From Arsenicibacter sp965247375 (GTDB lineage Bacteria > Bacteroidota > Bacteroidia > Cytophagales > Spirosomataceae): a stretch of 64,000 nt of DNA. The position numbers and the translations under genes are program-made. Positions 9,616 through 17,490 of this stretch are shown in pieces. The stretch is from assembly GCA_965247375.1 (NCBI GenBank), contig CBDFHU010000009.1, positions 1-64,000 on the forward strand, written 5' to 3'. The notes beneath the pieces were generated by a model. The model saw nothing but the letters and a program-made list of their open reading frames with translations, was not told the DNA's origin and searched no databases. The stretch's first letter is position 1; every line of letters begins with the position of its first letter.

Positions 9616-12051
9616 ATGCGAACCGGAACCCGCCTGCAAACCCTGTGCATTGCCCTGTACCTCCTGTTACTCAATCTGACAGCGGCAAAGGCTCAGGCAC
9701 TGGACCTGAATCAGGCACAGGTTGTTTGTCTGGTGCAGGATAAGACTGTATTGCTCCGGAGCCTGGCTGTTTTGCAGGAAGAAATCGAAAAACGGAGCAA
9801 CATCCGGTTAGCCGTGACGAACCGGTATAACACCGGCCGGCAACCTGTAATCGGCTTAGCGCTCACGGCTTCCCTGGCAAAACTCCCTCAGGCGGTTCAG
9901 GCCGCGGTCCGGAAACTCCCGCCCACCCGGGCAGAAGGGTTCCGGCTGGTCAGTCTACCGGCCCTGAAGGAGGTATGGATTGTCGGGCACGATGCCCGGG
10001 GCTTGCTCTATGGCATCGGACAGTTACTCCGGAAACTGGAAATGCGGCCGGGGCAGATTCAGCTCAACCGGACGCTGGCCGTTTCCAGCTCCCCGCGTTA
10101 CCCGATCCGTGGCCATCAGCTCGGCTACCGGCCCAAAACTAATGCCTATGACGCCTTTTCCGTCAACCGGTTCGATCAGTACATCCGCGATCTGGCCCTT
10201 TTCGGAGCCAACAGCATCGAGATTGTACCACCGCGTACGGACGATGATGTCAGCAGCCCGCACATGACCTTACCGGCCATTCAGATGATCGGCGAACAAT
10301 CCCGGATTTGTCAGGAATACGGACTGGACGTCTGGATGTGGTACCCGAACATGGGCCTCAACTATACCCATCCCGATTCCGTCCGGCAGGAACTGGCCGA
10401 ACGGGAAGCCGTGTTTGCGGCCGTTCCGAAGCTGGATGCCTTATTTGTACCCGGCGGCGACCCCGGCGATCTGGAGCCCTCAGTCCTGTTCCGCTGGCTG
10501 GGTCAGGTTGCCGCTGTGCTGCACAAACACCATCCGAACGCTAAAATCTGGGTCTCGCCGCAGGTCTTTAAACCGGATCAGCGCTGGTTCGACGCCTTTT
10601 ATGCCCACATCAACAAAGGTTATCCGTGGCTGGGTGGTGTGGTGTTCGGGCCGTGGGTAAAAACGCCCGTGCAGGACATCCGGAAACTGGTTAAACCCGG
10701 CATTCCGATCCGGCACTACCCCGACATTACCCACAGCCTCAGCAGCCAGTATCCGGTACCCGACTGGGACCTGGCGTATGCCATGACCGTCGGCCGCGAA
10801 TGCGTTAATCCCCGACCGGCCGACGAAAAGCTGATTCATAATACATTTGATCAGTTCTGCGCCGGCAGCATCAGCTACTCCGAGGGCACAAACGACGATG
10901 TGAATAAATTTATCTGGAGCGATCAGGACTGGAATCCGGAGACGCCTGTGATCGAAACCCTCCGTGATTATGCGCGGCTGTTTATCGGCCCCGACCATAC
11001 CGAAGGCGTCGCGCAGGGGCTGCTGGCACTCGAACAGAACTGGCGCGGTCCGCTGGCCGCCAACCCCTATGTCGAACGGACGCTGATGCAGTGGCAGGCT
11101 CTTGAACACGGAGCGAGTCAGCCGGTATTACAGAATTTCCGGTTTCAGATGCACCTCCTGCGGGCGTATTATGATGCCTATATCCGGCGGCGGCTGATCC
11201 GGGAAACCGGGGCCGAAGCGAGCGCGTACCGACAGCTGGAAGCCGCTACCGAAGGCCGTTCCCGGGAAGCCATACGGGCAGCCCGTCAGCAACTGCTTAC
11301 CGGGCAAAACGACCCCGTAAGCCCCGAACTGCGTACCCGTTGTTTTGCCCTCGCCGACTCGTTGTTCAGCAGCATCGGCGCACAGCTGACCATGAAAAAA
11401 CACCTGGCCTCCGACGGGCGGGGTAATTTTCTGGACAACATTGACATTCCGCTGAACGATGCGCCCTGGTTGCTGGATCAGTTCAGCCGCATTGACAAAA
11501 TGAGCACCGAACGGGAACGTCTGGCCGCTATTCAGGCCATTATTCACCGCACCGATCCGGGGCCGGGCGGTTTTTATGATCATTTTGGTACGGCAGAAAG
11601 CCGGAAGCGGGTTGTTTCGGCCAGGCGCTGGGCTGATGATCCGGGCGGGCTCGTCTCACCCGGTCAGGGGTTCGGTGTGGGGCTTCACGGCGACGAATGG
11701 GTGCATGAAATCCGCGCGACCGGCTTCGACGGGAAGGCCACGCCGCTTGCGTGGATGAGTCAGGTGAATACGCTGTACGATACACCTTTGCAGATTGACT
11801 ATGCCGACCTTGACCCAAGTGCTACATACCGCCTGCGGGTGTCTTATACGGGCGCGTTCCGGTCGAAGATGAAGCTTATCGCCGACAAGGAGCTGGTTCA
11901 CGATTTTATCCGGACCGGCGACCAGCCGACCTATGAATTTGTCTTACTCAAAGCCATTCATGCCGACGGTAAAATCCGTTTTACGTGGACCTGCGGGCCG
12001 GGTGAACGCGGCGCTCAGGTAACCGAAATCTGGCTGATCAGGGAGCAGTGA
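9616..12051 (+). CDS. GH67/GH20-like glycoside hydrolase, copy 1
   Basis: About 811 residues with a signal peptide ending near AKAQA. Residues about 30-150 look like the non-catalytic domain preceding the barrel in GH20/GH67 enzymes (VWIVGHDARGLLYGIGQLLR). A TIM-barrel follows, beginning near YPIRGHQLGYR, with FVPGGDPGD, HYPDITHSLSSQYP and YSEGTNDDVNKFIWS. The C-terminal part (about 690-811) looks like a beta-sandwich. A second copy of the family lies at 50960-53298 on the other strand. I recognise the architecture but not a numbered GH family; an alpha-glucuronidase or hexosaminidase-like role is possible. The acidic residues of the GGDPGD and EGTNDD motifs are candidate catalytic residues (inference). 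Confidence 0.75.
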   Translation: MRTGTRLQTLCIALYLLLLNLTAAKAQALDLNQAQVVCLVQDKTVLLRSLAVLQEEIEKRSNIRLAVTNRYNTGRQPVIGLALTASLAKLPQAVQAAVRKLPPTRAEGFRLVSLPALKEVWIVGHDARGLLYGIGQLLRKLEMRPGQIQLNRTLAVSSSPRYPIRGHQLGYRPKTNAYDAFSVNRFDQYIRDLALFGANSIEIVPPRTDDDVSSPHMTLPAIQMIGEQSRICQEYGLDVWMWYPNMGLNYTHPDSVRQELAEREAVFAAVPKLDALFVPGGDPGDLEPSVLFRWLGQVAAVLHKHHPNAKIWVSPQVFKPDQRWFDAFYAHINKGYPWLGGVVFGPWVKTPVQDIRKLVKPGIPIRHYPDITHSLSSQYPVPDWDLAYAMTVGRECVNPRPADEKLIHNTFDQFCAGSISYSEGTNDDVNKFIWSDQDWNPETPVIETLRDYARLFIGPDHTEGVAQGLLALEQNWRGPLAANPYVERTLMQWQALEHGASQPVLQNFRFQMHLLRAYYDAYIRRRLIRETGAEASAYRQLEAATEGRSREAIRAARQQLLTGQNDPVSPELRTRCFALADSLFSSIGAQLTMKKHLASDGRGNFLDNIDIPLNDAPWLLDQFSRIDKMSTERERLAAIQAIIHRTDPGPGGFYDHFGTAESRKRVVSARRWADDPGGLVSPGQGFGVGLHGDEWVHEIRATGFDGKATPLAWMSQVNTLYDTPLQIDYADLDPSATYRLRVSYTGAFRSKMKLIADKELVHDFIRTGDQPTYEFVLLKAIHADGKIRFTWTCGPGERGAQVTEIWLIREQ

Positions 12052-12060
12052 CGTGAATCT

Positions 12061-12083
12061 TTATTTTACCACATAGCCACATA
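12061..12083 (+). repeat. Interspersed A/T-rich element containing ACCACATAGCCACATA
   Basis: This 23-base element lies in the gap between the glycosidase and the metallophosphatase. A nearly identical copy (one T shorter) occurs in inverted orientation at 16039-16060, upstream of the PafA gene. Both sit just before a gene start, so a shared regulatory or REP-like role is possible. Confidence 0.5.
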
Positions 12084-12154
12084 AGAATCATAAGAGAATT
12101 ATATTTTTTTTCGTTACAGCGTACAACAAGCTACTTACAGATAGCCCATTAGCA

Positions 12155-13105
12155 ATGAAAAATCTTATTTACTTTCTTCTGCTCAGTATAGCTCCGTCTG
12201 TAGCTACGGCGCAGAAAAACGTCAGTACCGTCCGGATCGGGATGTGTGCGGATGTGCACCTGCCAACCATGCACGACGCCGGTTACCGCATCAAAACCTT
12301 CATCGACAGCATGCAGGTCGCAAAACCCGATTTTCTGCTGGATCTGGGTGATTTCGGAACCCCTGCCCCGAAATATGCCCCGTACTTTGCGATCTGGAAC
12401 AGCTACCCGGGGCCGAAATACCACGTCATCGGCAATCATGAGACCGACGGTGGGTACAGCCTTCAGCAGGCCCTCGCCTACCGCAACATGCCCTCATCGT
12501 ACTACTCGTTCCGGCGCAACGGCTTTCAGTTTATTGTACTCGACGGCAACGACAAAAAATCACCCGAACTGAAAGGCTATCAGGAACATATCGGCCCGCA
12601 GCAGCTCGACTGGCTGAAAACCGAACTGGCCAGGGCCACCGACCCGATTGTAATCTTTTCGCATCAGGGGCTGGGCAAAGACGGTGTGGACAATGCCGCC
12701 GACATCCGCGCCCTGCTGGAAGAACACAACCGAAAAGCCGGACAGGCAAAGATTCTGGTCAATTTCTACGGCCACATTCACTACGACCGCGCCGACGAAA
12801 TCAACGGAATCTGGTATGTCTGTATTAACTCGATGTCGTACAAATGGATGGGCGAAGAGTATGTTCACATCCGCTACAGCCCTGAGGTGGATAAAGACTA
12901 CAAATGGATAAAATACACCGCCCCCTATAAGGAACCGCTGTTTACGGTGGTCGAAATCTCTACAGCCGGTACCATTCACATTGCCGGTAAAAAGACCGAA
13001 TGGGTCGGCCCGTCGCCCTGGGAGCTGCATTATCCGGAAACAGACAAAGCCTACATCAAACCCGAAATTTCGGAACGAACGCTGCGGTTCAAGCGGATTA
13101 AATAG
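12155..13105 (+). CDS. Secreted calcineurin-like metallophosphoesterase
   Basis: About 316 residues with a signal peptide ending near ATAQK. The dinuclear metal site is complete: ADVH (the GDxH-equivalent), LLDLGDF (GDxx), GNHET (GNHE/D), SHQG and YGHIHYD (GHxH). It should hydrolyse phosphomonoesters or diesters in the periplasm; the substrate is not predictable. It is the last plus-strand gene of this run, 103 bp after the GH67/GH20-like gene, and ends in a bidirectional terminator. Together with PafA and the purple-acid-phosphatase-like enzyme nearby it forms a phosphatase-rich stretch. Confidence 0.85.
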   Translation: MKNLIYFLLLSIAPSVATAQKNVSTVRIGMCADVHLPTMHDAGYRIKTFIDSMQVAKPDFLLDLGDFGTPAPKYAPYFAIWNSYPGPKYHVIGNHETDGGYSLQQALAYRNMPSSYYSFRRNGFQFIVLDGNDKKSPELKGYQEHIGPQQLDWLKTELARATDPIVIFSHQGLGKDGVDNAADIRALLEEHNRKAGQAKILVNFYGHIHYDRADEINGIWYVCINSMSYKWMGEEYVHIRYSPEVDKDYKWIKYTAPYKEPLFTVVEISTAGTIHIAGKKTEWVGPSPWELHYPETDKAYIKPEISERTLRFKRIK

Positions 13106-13142
13106 AAAAGCGGTGGTCCGGTAAAATCCGGCCACCGCTTTT
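13106..13142. terminator. Bidirectional rho-independent terminator
   Basis: An inverted repeat AAAAGCGGTGG ... CCACCGCTTTT with an inner CCGG/CCGG pair and one bulged T starts directly after the stop of the metallophosphatase. It carries A- and T-tracts on both sides and serves both converging genes (12155, plus; 13165, minus). Confidence 0.85.
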
Positions 13143-13164
13143 CTGGTTTTATAGCTACCCTTTC

Positions 13165-14322
13165 CTACACCCGCAGGAATACCTTTTTCTTAAACATAAA
13201 ATAAAGGAACGCCCACTTCATGGCCAGGAACGCCAGCACACCGGCCACGGCTTTTACGGGTTCGTTGCTGATAAACCCGAGAATGCCGCCAAATACCTCC
13301 CGCGTGGTGTACCCGAAGTCGATGAAGCTTTCCGACATGTAGATCATGATGGAGTTCATGCCGATGACAGTAAAGAAAAACGTCCAGCCGGTAAAGCCTT
13401 TCACATCGATAATCCAATAGAAAATAGCCAGCAGCAGCAAGCTCAGACCACCCGTAACGAGCATAAATGAGCTGGTCCAGAGGTTTTTGTTGATCGGAAA
13501 AAAGACGCCCCAGATCAGGCCAACCAACAGACAGATAAAGCCCATAAAAATCAGTTGCCCTGTCTTCTGCTGCTGACTCAGCGTGCGGCCGTCGGTACGC
13601 AGAATGTTACCGGCAAAAATTCCCAGCAACGCGTTGCAGATGGCCGGCATCGTTGACATTAATCCTTCCGGATCGTGTACATCCTTGTACAGGTGGCCGG
13701 GTACCAGCAAGCGGTCCACATAACCGGCAAAGCTGCACTCCATCGTCAGGACACCTGCCCCGCAGCCTGGTACCGGCACAAAGGTCATCAGCAGCCAATA
13801 GCCGACCAGCAGGCCGCCAAACCAGCCGTACTGTGCTTTCTGATTCGAATAAATATAAATCAGCTGCGCAAACATACCGGCCAGACCAATCCGGCCCAGT
13901 ACGCTCGGGAGGCGGGTATCGGCCAGCGACCTGGCCAGAATTCCGTTGTTGTAGATAATGCCTAACAACACCAGCAGCAGGCCCCTTGTGATCACCTTAC
14001 GGGCCAGTCCGGCCTTTGAGGCTCCTTTTTCCAGACGGCTTCCCAGCGAAAAGGGCGTCGAGACCCCGGCCATAAAAATGAACAGCGGAAAAATCAGGTC
14101 GTAGGGAGCAAAGCCGTTCCAGTCGGGATGAACAAACTGATCAGCCAGAAAAACGGCCCAGGCAGCACCGGTTGTTTTGGCCAGCACATGGAAGATTTCC
14201 TCGCCGCCCATGATCCAGAACATGTCGAATCCGCGCAGGGTATCCAGGGATAAAAGCCGCTTGACCGGGGCTGGCTGAGCCACCGATGCCTCAGGGGCTT
14301 GTGCGGTAGATGTTGCGTGCAT
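13165..14322 (-). CDS. HGSNAT-like membrane acyltransferase (DUF5009 type), copy 1
   Basis: About 385 residues with roughly ten membrane spans. The opening RLLSLDTLRGFDMFWIMGG, with DxxRGF directly before the first span, is characteristic of the heparan-alpha-glucosaminide N-acetyltransferase/NagX-related family. The early VHPDWNGFAPYDLIFPLF segment is also typical, with a conserved His between spans 1 and 2. The C-terminus is KKKVFLRV. Members are predicted to move acetyl groups across the inner membrane onto sugars. It is the distal gene of a minus-strand run, 13 bp after PafA. A paralog lies at 39970. Activity on amino sugars fits the glycan genes around it but is inferred. Confidence 0.8.
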   Translation of the reverse strand: MHATSTAQAPEASVAQPAPVKRLLSLDTLRGFDMFWIMGGEEIFHVLAKTTGAAWAVFLADQFVHPDWNGFAPYDLIFPLFIFMAGVSTPFSLGSRLEKGASKAGLARKVITRGLLLVLLGIIYNNGILARSLADTRLPSVLGRIGLAGMFAQLIYIYSNQKAQYGWFGGLLVGYWLLMTFVPVPGCGAGVLTMECSFAGYVDRLLVPGHLYKDVHDPEGLMSTMPAICNALLGIFAGNILRTDGRTLSQQQKTGQLIFMGFICLLVGLIWGVFFPINKNLWTSSFMLVTGGLSLLLLAIFYWIIDVKGFTGWTFFFTVIGMNSIMIYMSESFIDFGYTTREVFGGILGFISNEPVKAVAGVLAFLAMKWAFLYFMFKKKVFLRV

Positions 14323-14335
14323 ATGTAGGTTAAGT

Positions 14336-16000
14336 TTACTTTTTCAAGGCTTCTTCAACCGCATTACCCACGTTTCCACTGGGTGGTAACAGGTGCAATA
14401 AGGCCGCAATAGTCGGTGCAATGTCCGAAATAGTGGTTCGCCGCAGGGTTTCTCCCTGCTTCACCCCCCAGCCGTAGAGCAGGAACGGAACCTGCGTATC
14501 GTAATTATAGGGCGATCCGTGGTTGGTGCCGGTGGCACTGCCGGGAAACCAGCCTGGCTGCGTTACCAGCTGAAGGTCACCGCTGCGTTTCGGGTTCAGG
14601 TTATTTTTGTACAGCGATTGCAGGTAGTCCGGCAACGTTGAGGTATTCATGCTGTGCAGGTTAATCACATCGGCAATGCCCGGCAGCGGCAACAGCGCCT
14701 CACGGAGTACGGTATGTACGGCCTCGACCGATACATTTTTTGCCCGCAAAGCTTTGTGATCTAAATATATCTGAAAGTTTTCACTTGCCAGCATGAATTC
14801 ATTCGGCCCGAATGCATCTGTCATGGCTTTTTTAACCGCCGCCGCAATCGCACGTTCATTCAGCAGACCGGCGGGGAGTTTATGCTGCTTCCAGAACCCG
14901 GGCACATCCATTACCCCGTGGTCGGCGGTCAGAAAAACGGTATAGTTTCCTTTGCCAACCCAGCCGTCGAGGAAGTTCAGCAGATCGGCAAATTCGAGAT
15001 CAAGGCGGAGATAAATATCCTCCTGCTCGACCGAGTTCGGGCCGAAAGCATGGCCGATGCGGTCGGGCGTAGAAAAGCTGACGGCCATGAAATCCGTAAA
15101 AGCCCCCTTACCCATGTTCTCGCCTTTGATGGCGGCAATGGCCATGTCTTTGGTCATGGTATTTCCCCAGGGCGTCGATAGCACCGTTCCGTAGGCATCA
15201 CCGGCGATGCCGGCCAGCTCATACGGAAAAACCGGTTTCGTGGCTCCCGGCAGTTTGCTTTCATACGGCTGATCATCGGGCGTACTTTCGGTATACTGCT
15301 CAATTGGCAGCATCGTTTGCCAGCCGCGTTTGGCGTAGGTCGAAGGCAGCTTCTGCGCGTTGAGATCTTTAGCCCACTGCGGCAGCTCGTTCATGTAAAA
15401 CGTACTCGTCACCCAGTTCCCGGTTTTAGAATCGAACCAGTACGCGCCGGTTGCGGTATGGCCCGCCGGCAGAATCGAACCACGGTCCTTGATGGCCACC
15501 CCGATCGTTTTCGACCGGAAGCTGTTGGCAATCTGTAACTGATCGGTAATGGTACTCGTCAGCAGGTTTTTAGGCGACATTTTCCCGACCCCGCCGTTGG
15601 TGCTGCCCACCGTTTGTACGGTACTGTCCTCGACGCAATACACCCCTTTGCGGGCAATCGGGTCATACCATTCGTTGCCGACAATGCCGTTGATGGCCGG
15701 AATCGAGCCGGTATACACGGCCGCATGCCCCGCAGCCGTCACCGTCAGAGCGTACGGATAATGGTTATTGCGGCAGTTAAAACCCTCATTCAGCATCCGC
15801 TTGAAACCACCGGTACTGTATTTGTCGTAAAACCGGTAAAAGTAGTCGTACCGCATCTGGTCTACCACAATACCAACAACCAGTTTCGGCCGCTGAAGGG
15901 TAGCATTAACGCCATTTGCCCGCTTCGGCAGCGGCTGCGCCAGTGACACGGTACTTAACTGGATAAGAAAACCTATTGCGTATAGCTGAAAACGCTTCAT
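14336..16000 (-). CDS. pafA: PafA-type alkaline phosphatase
   Basis: About 554 residues, close to the roughly 546 of the characterised Bacteroidota enzyme PafA, with a signal peptide ending near SLAQP. The alkaline-phosphatase-superfamily metal site is visible: VVDQMRYD (Asp47), STPDRIGHAFGP (Asp/His), LTADHGVMDVP (Asp/His) and the late NHGSPYN His. A threonine nucleophile lies in TVTAAGH (about Thr88), and the diagnostic Lys-x-Arg pair occurs in IKDRGS. PafA is a periplasmic phosphomonoesterase that in Bacteroidota works without strict phosphate repression. It lies between the purple-acid-phosphatase-like gene and the acyltransferase on the same strand. Confidence 0.85.
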   Translation of the reverse strand: MKRFQLYAIGFLIQLSTVSLAQPLPKRANGVNATLQRPKLVVGIVVDQMRYDYFYRFYDKYSTGGFKRMLNEGFNCRNNHYPYALTVTAAGHAAVYTGSIPAINGIVGNEWYDPIARKGVYCVEDSTVQTVGSTNGGVGKMSPKNLLTSTITDQLQIANSFRSKTIGVAIKDRGSILPAGHTATGAYWFDSKTGNWVTSTFYMNELPQWAKDLNAQKLPSTYAKRGWQTMLPIEQYTESTPDDQPYESKLPGATKPVFPYELAGIAGDAYGTVLSTPWGNTMTKDMAIAAIKGENMGKGAFTDFMAVSFSTPDRIGHAFGPNSVEQEDIYLRLDLEFADLLNFLDGWVGKGNYTVFLTADHGVMDVPGFWKQHKLPAGLLNERAIAAAVKKAMTDAFGPNEFMLASENFQIYLDHKALRAKNVSVEAVHTVLREALLPLPGIADVINLHSMNTSTLPDYLQSLYKNNLNPKRSGDLQLVTQPGWFPGSATGTNHGSPYNYDTQVPFLLYGWGVKQGETLRRTTISDIAPTIAALLHLLPPSGNVGNAVEEALKK

Positions 16001-16038
16001 AGTAATCTGTTAATCAATAGAAAAAAACTTTGTTAATC

Positions 16039-16060
16039 TATGTGGCTATGTGGTAAATAA
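16039..16060 (-). repeat. Inverted copy of the ACCACATAGCCACATA element
   Basis: On the minus strand this matches 12061-12083 except for one missing T. It lies in the 80-bp gap upstream of pafA. Confidence 0.5.
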
Positions 16061-16080
16061 AGTAAACACGACTACAAAAA

Positions 16081-17460
16081 TTACTTTTTCCGGGCTTTGT
16101 ATTCCTTAAACCGGCGGTTGTATTCTTCCATCTGCTGCTCGTTAAAGCGCTTTTTATACTCGGCCGGCAGCTCCAGCCGTTCAGGGGCTAGCGCCGGTGC
16201 CTGATCGACCAGCGTATTCTGCCCTTTGGCGTTTTTCGTCAGGTCAAACGAATCGTATAGCTGACCGGTAACCGTATACGAACGATATGCCAGCTTACCG
16301 GCATCAACTGAAATAATCTGATACAGCTGTGTGTTCGAAGCCGCACGGTCCATCCAGTCCTGCAACCCGATGTCATACATTTTCGGGCCGCTCACCGACA
16401 CCACATAAATCGGCCCGTCGGGCCGTTTGCGGCTGGTACCCAGGGGCATATTCAGCCCGCGCCCATACGTATGATCGTGGCCCTGCAAAACCAGATCAAC
16501 GCCGTATTTTTTGTAGATCGGCTCCATACGGGCCCGCCATTCGTCATTGTCACGGCCGCTCTTGGTCGAATAAATCGGATGGTGATGCACCACAATAGTC
16601 CAGCGGTTGGGGTTATTGGTCAGGACATTGGTTACCCATTTTGCCTGTTCATCCAGCACGGTGGAGTCGAGCAGCGCGCCCTGCGAATCAAGGGAAATAA
16701 AGCGGGTGCCCTGGTAATCGAAGAAATAGGCCGTTTCCTTCAGGCGGTCGGGGCCGTTTTCGGGCAATACAAATGAAGGGCGCCAGTGGTACGATACCCG
16801 CCGTTTGCCGTCGGGTGCCTGGAAATATTCGTGGTTGCCGGGTGTTGCCAGCGTCGGCACCATGCCGTTGATCCAGCCTCCGGCCTCAAACCACTCACCC
16901 CACTGCCAGTCGGCGTTCGATGTAGTGATCAGGTCACCGGCGTGTACCATCAGATTAGCCTTCGGCAGGGTCGAATAGGCCCCACGAATGGCTCGTGACC
17001 ACAGCGACCGGATATCATTCTGGGCATCGCCGAAGTAGTAGAATGAAAACGGAGCCTGCCCGTCGGCGGCCGTCGTAAACGGGAACCATTCGCTCCAGGT
17101 CGTCCCGTCGCCGACCCGATAGCTATATTGGGTCAATGGTTTCAGGTTACGGAAATGCACCGAATGATACAACACGGTCCGGCCGTCAATCTTCACCCGC
17201 TCGGTCGTGCCGGGTACCAGGGTGGCTTTCCCCACAAAATCAGGCGACGGATCGGCCTCGGCAATGGCCCCCACCGCATTAGTGACAGTCGAATCGGTCC
17301 GCCAGTTAACCGACTGTGTGGTGGCCGGATTATCTTGCCAGCCCAGAATCAGCCGGTCCGGATAAGCGGTGGGTACATACGGCTTGTGGGTCTGCGCCAT
17401 CACGCCCGCCGGTAGCATAAACAAGGTAATCAGTTGCGTAAATACACGTTTTACTGACAT
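16081..17460 (-). CDS. Purple-acid-phosphatase-like metallophosphoesterase with Fn3-like domain
   Basis: About 459 residues with a signal peptide ending near VMAQT. Residues about 30-130 form a fibronectin-III-like purple acid phosphatase N-domain (LILGWQDNPATTQSVNWRT). The metal-site motifs follow in order: FGDAQN, HAGDLI, GNHEY, VVHHHPIY and QGHDHTYGRG. The last 50 residues are charged. It should be a periplasmic phosphatase. The gene lies 30 bp downstream of the membrane-protein gene and 80 bp upstream of pafA in the same minus-strand run. A related but distinct enzyme is encoded at 57944-59726. Confidence 0.87.
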   Translation of the reverse strand: MSVKRVFTQLITLFMLPAGVMAQTHKPYVPTAYPDRLILGWQDNPATTQSVNWRTDSTVTNAVGAIAEADPSPDFVGKATLVPGTTERVKIDGRTVLYHSVHFRNLKPLTQYSYRVGDGTTWSEWFPFTTAADGQAPFSFYYFGDAQNDIRSLWSRAIRGAYSTLPKANLMVHAGDLITTSNADWQWGEWFEAGGWINGMVPTLATPGNHEYFQAPDGKRRVSYHWRPSFVLPENGPDRLKETAYFFDYQGTRFISLDSQGALLDSTVLDEQAKWVTNVLTNNPNRWTIVVHHHPIYSTKSGRDNDEWRARMEPIYKKYGVDLVLQGHDHTYGRGLNMPLGTSRKRPDGPIYVVSVSGPKMYDIGLQDWMDRAASNTQLYQIISVDAGKLAYRSYTVTGQLYDSFDLTKNAKGQNTLVDQAPALAPERLELPAEYKKRFNEQQMEEYNRRFKEYKARKK

Positions 17461-17490
17461 AAGGTATGTGAATTACACCTGCGTCGTGCA

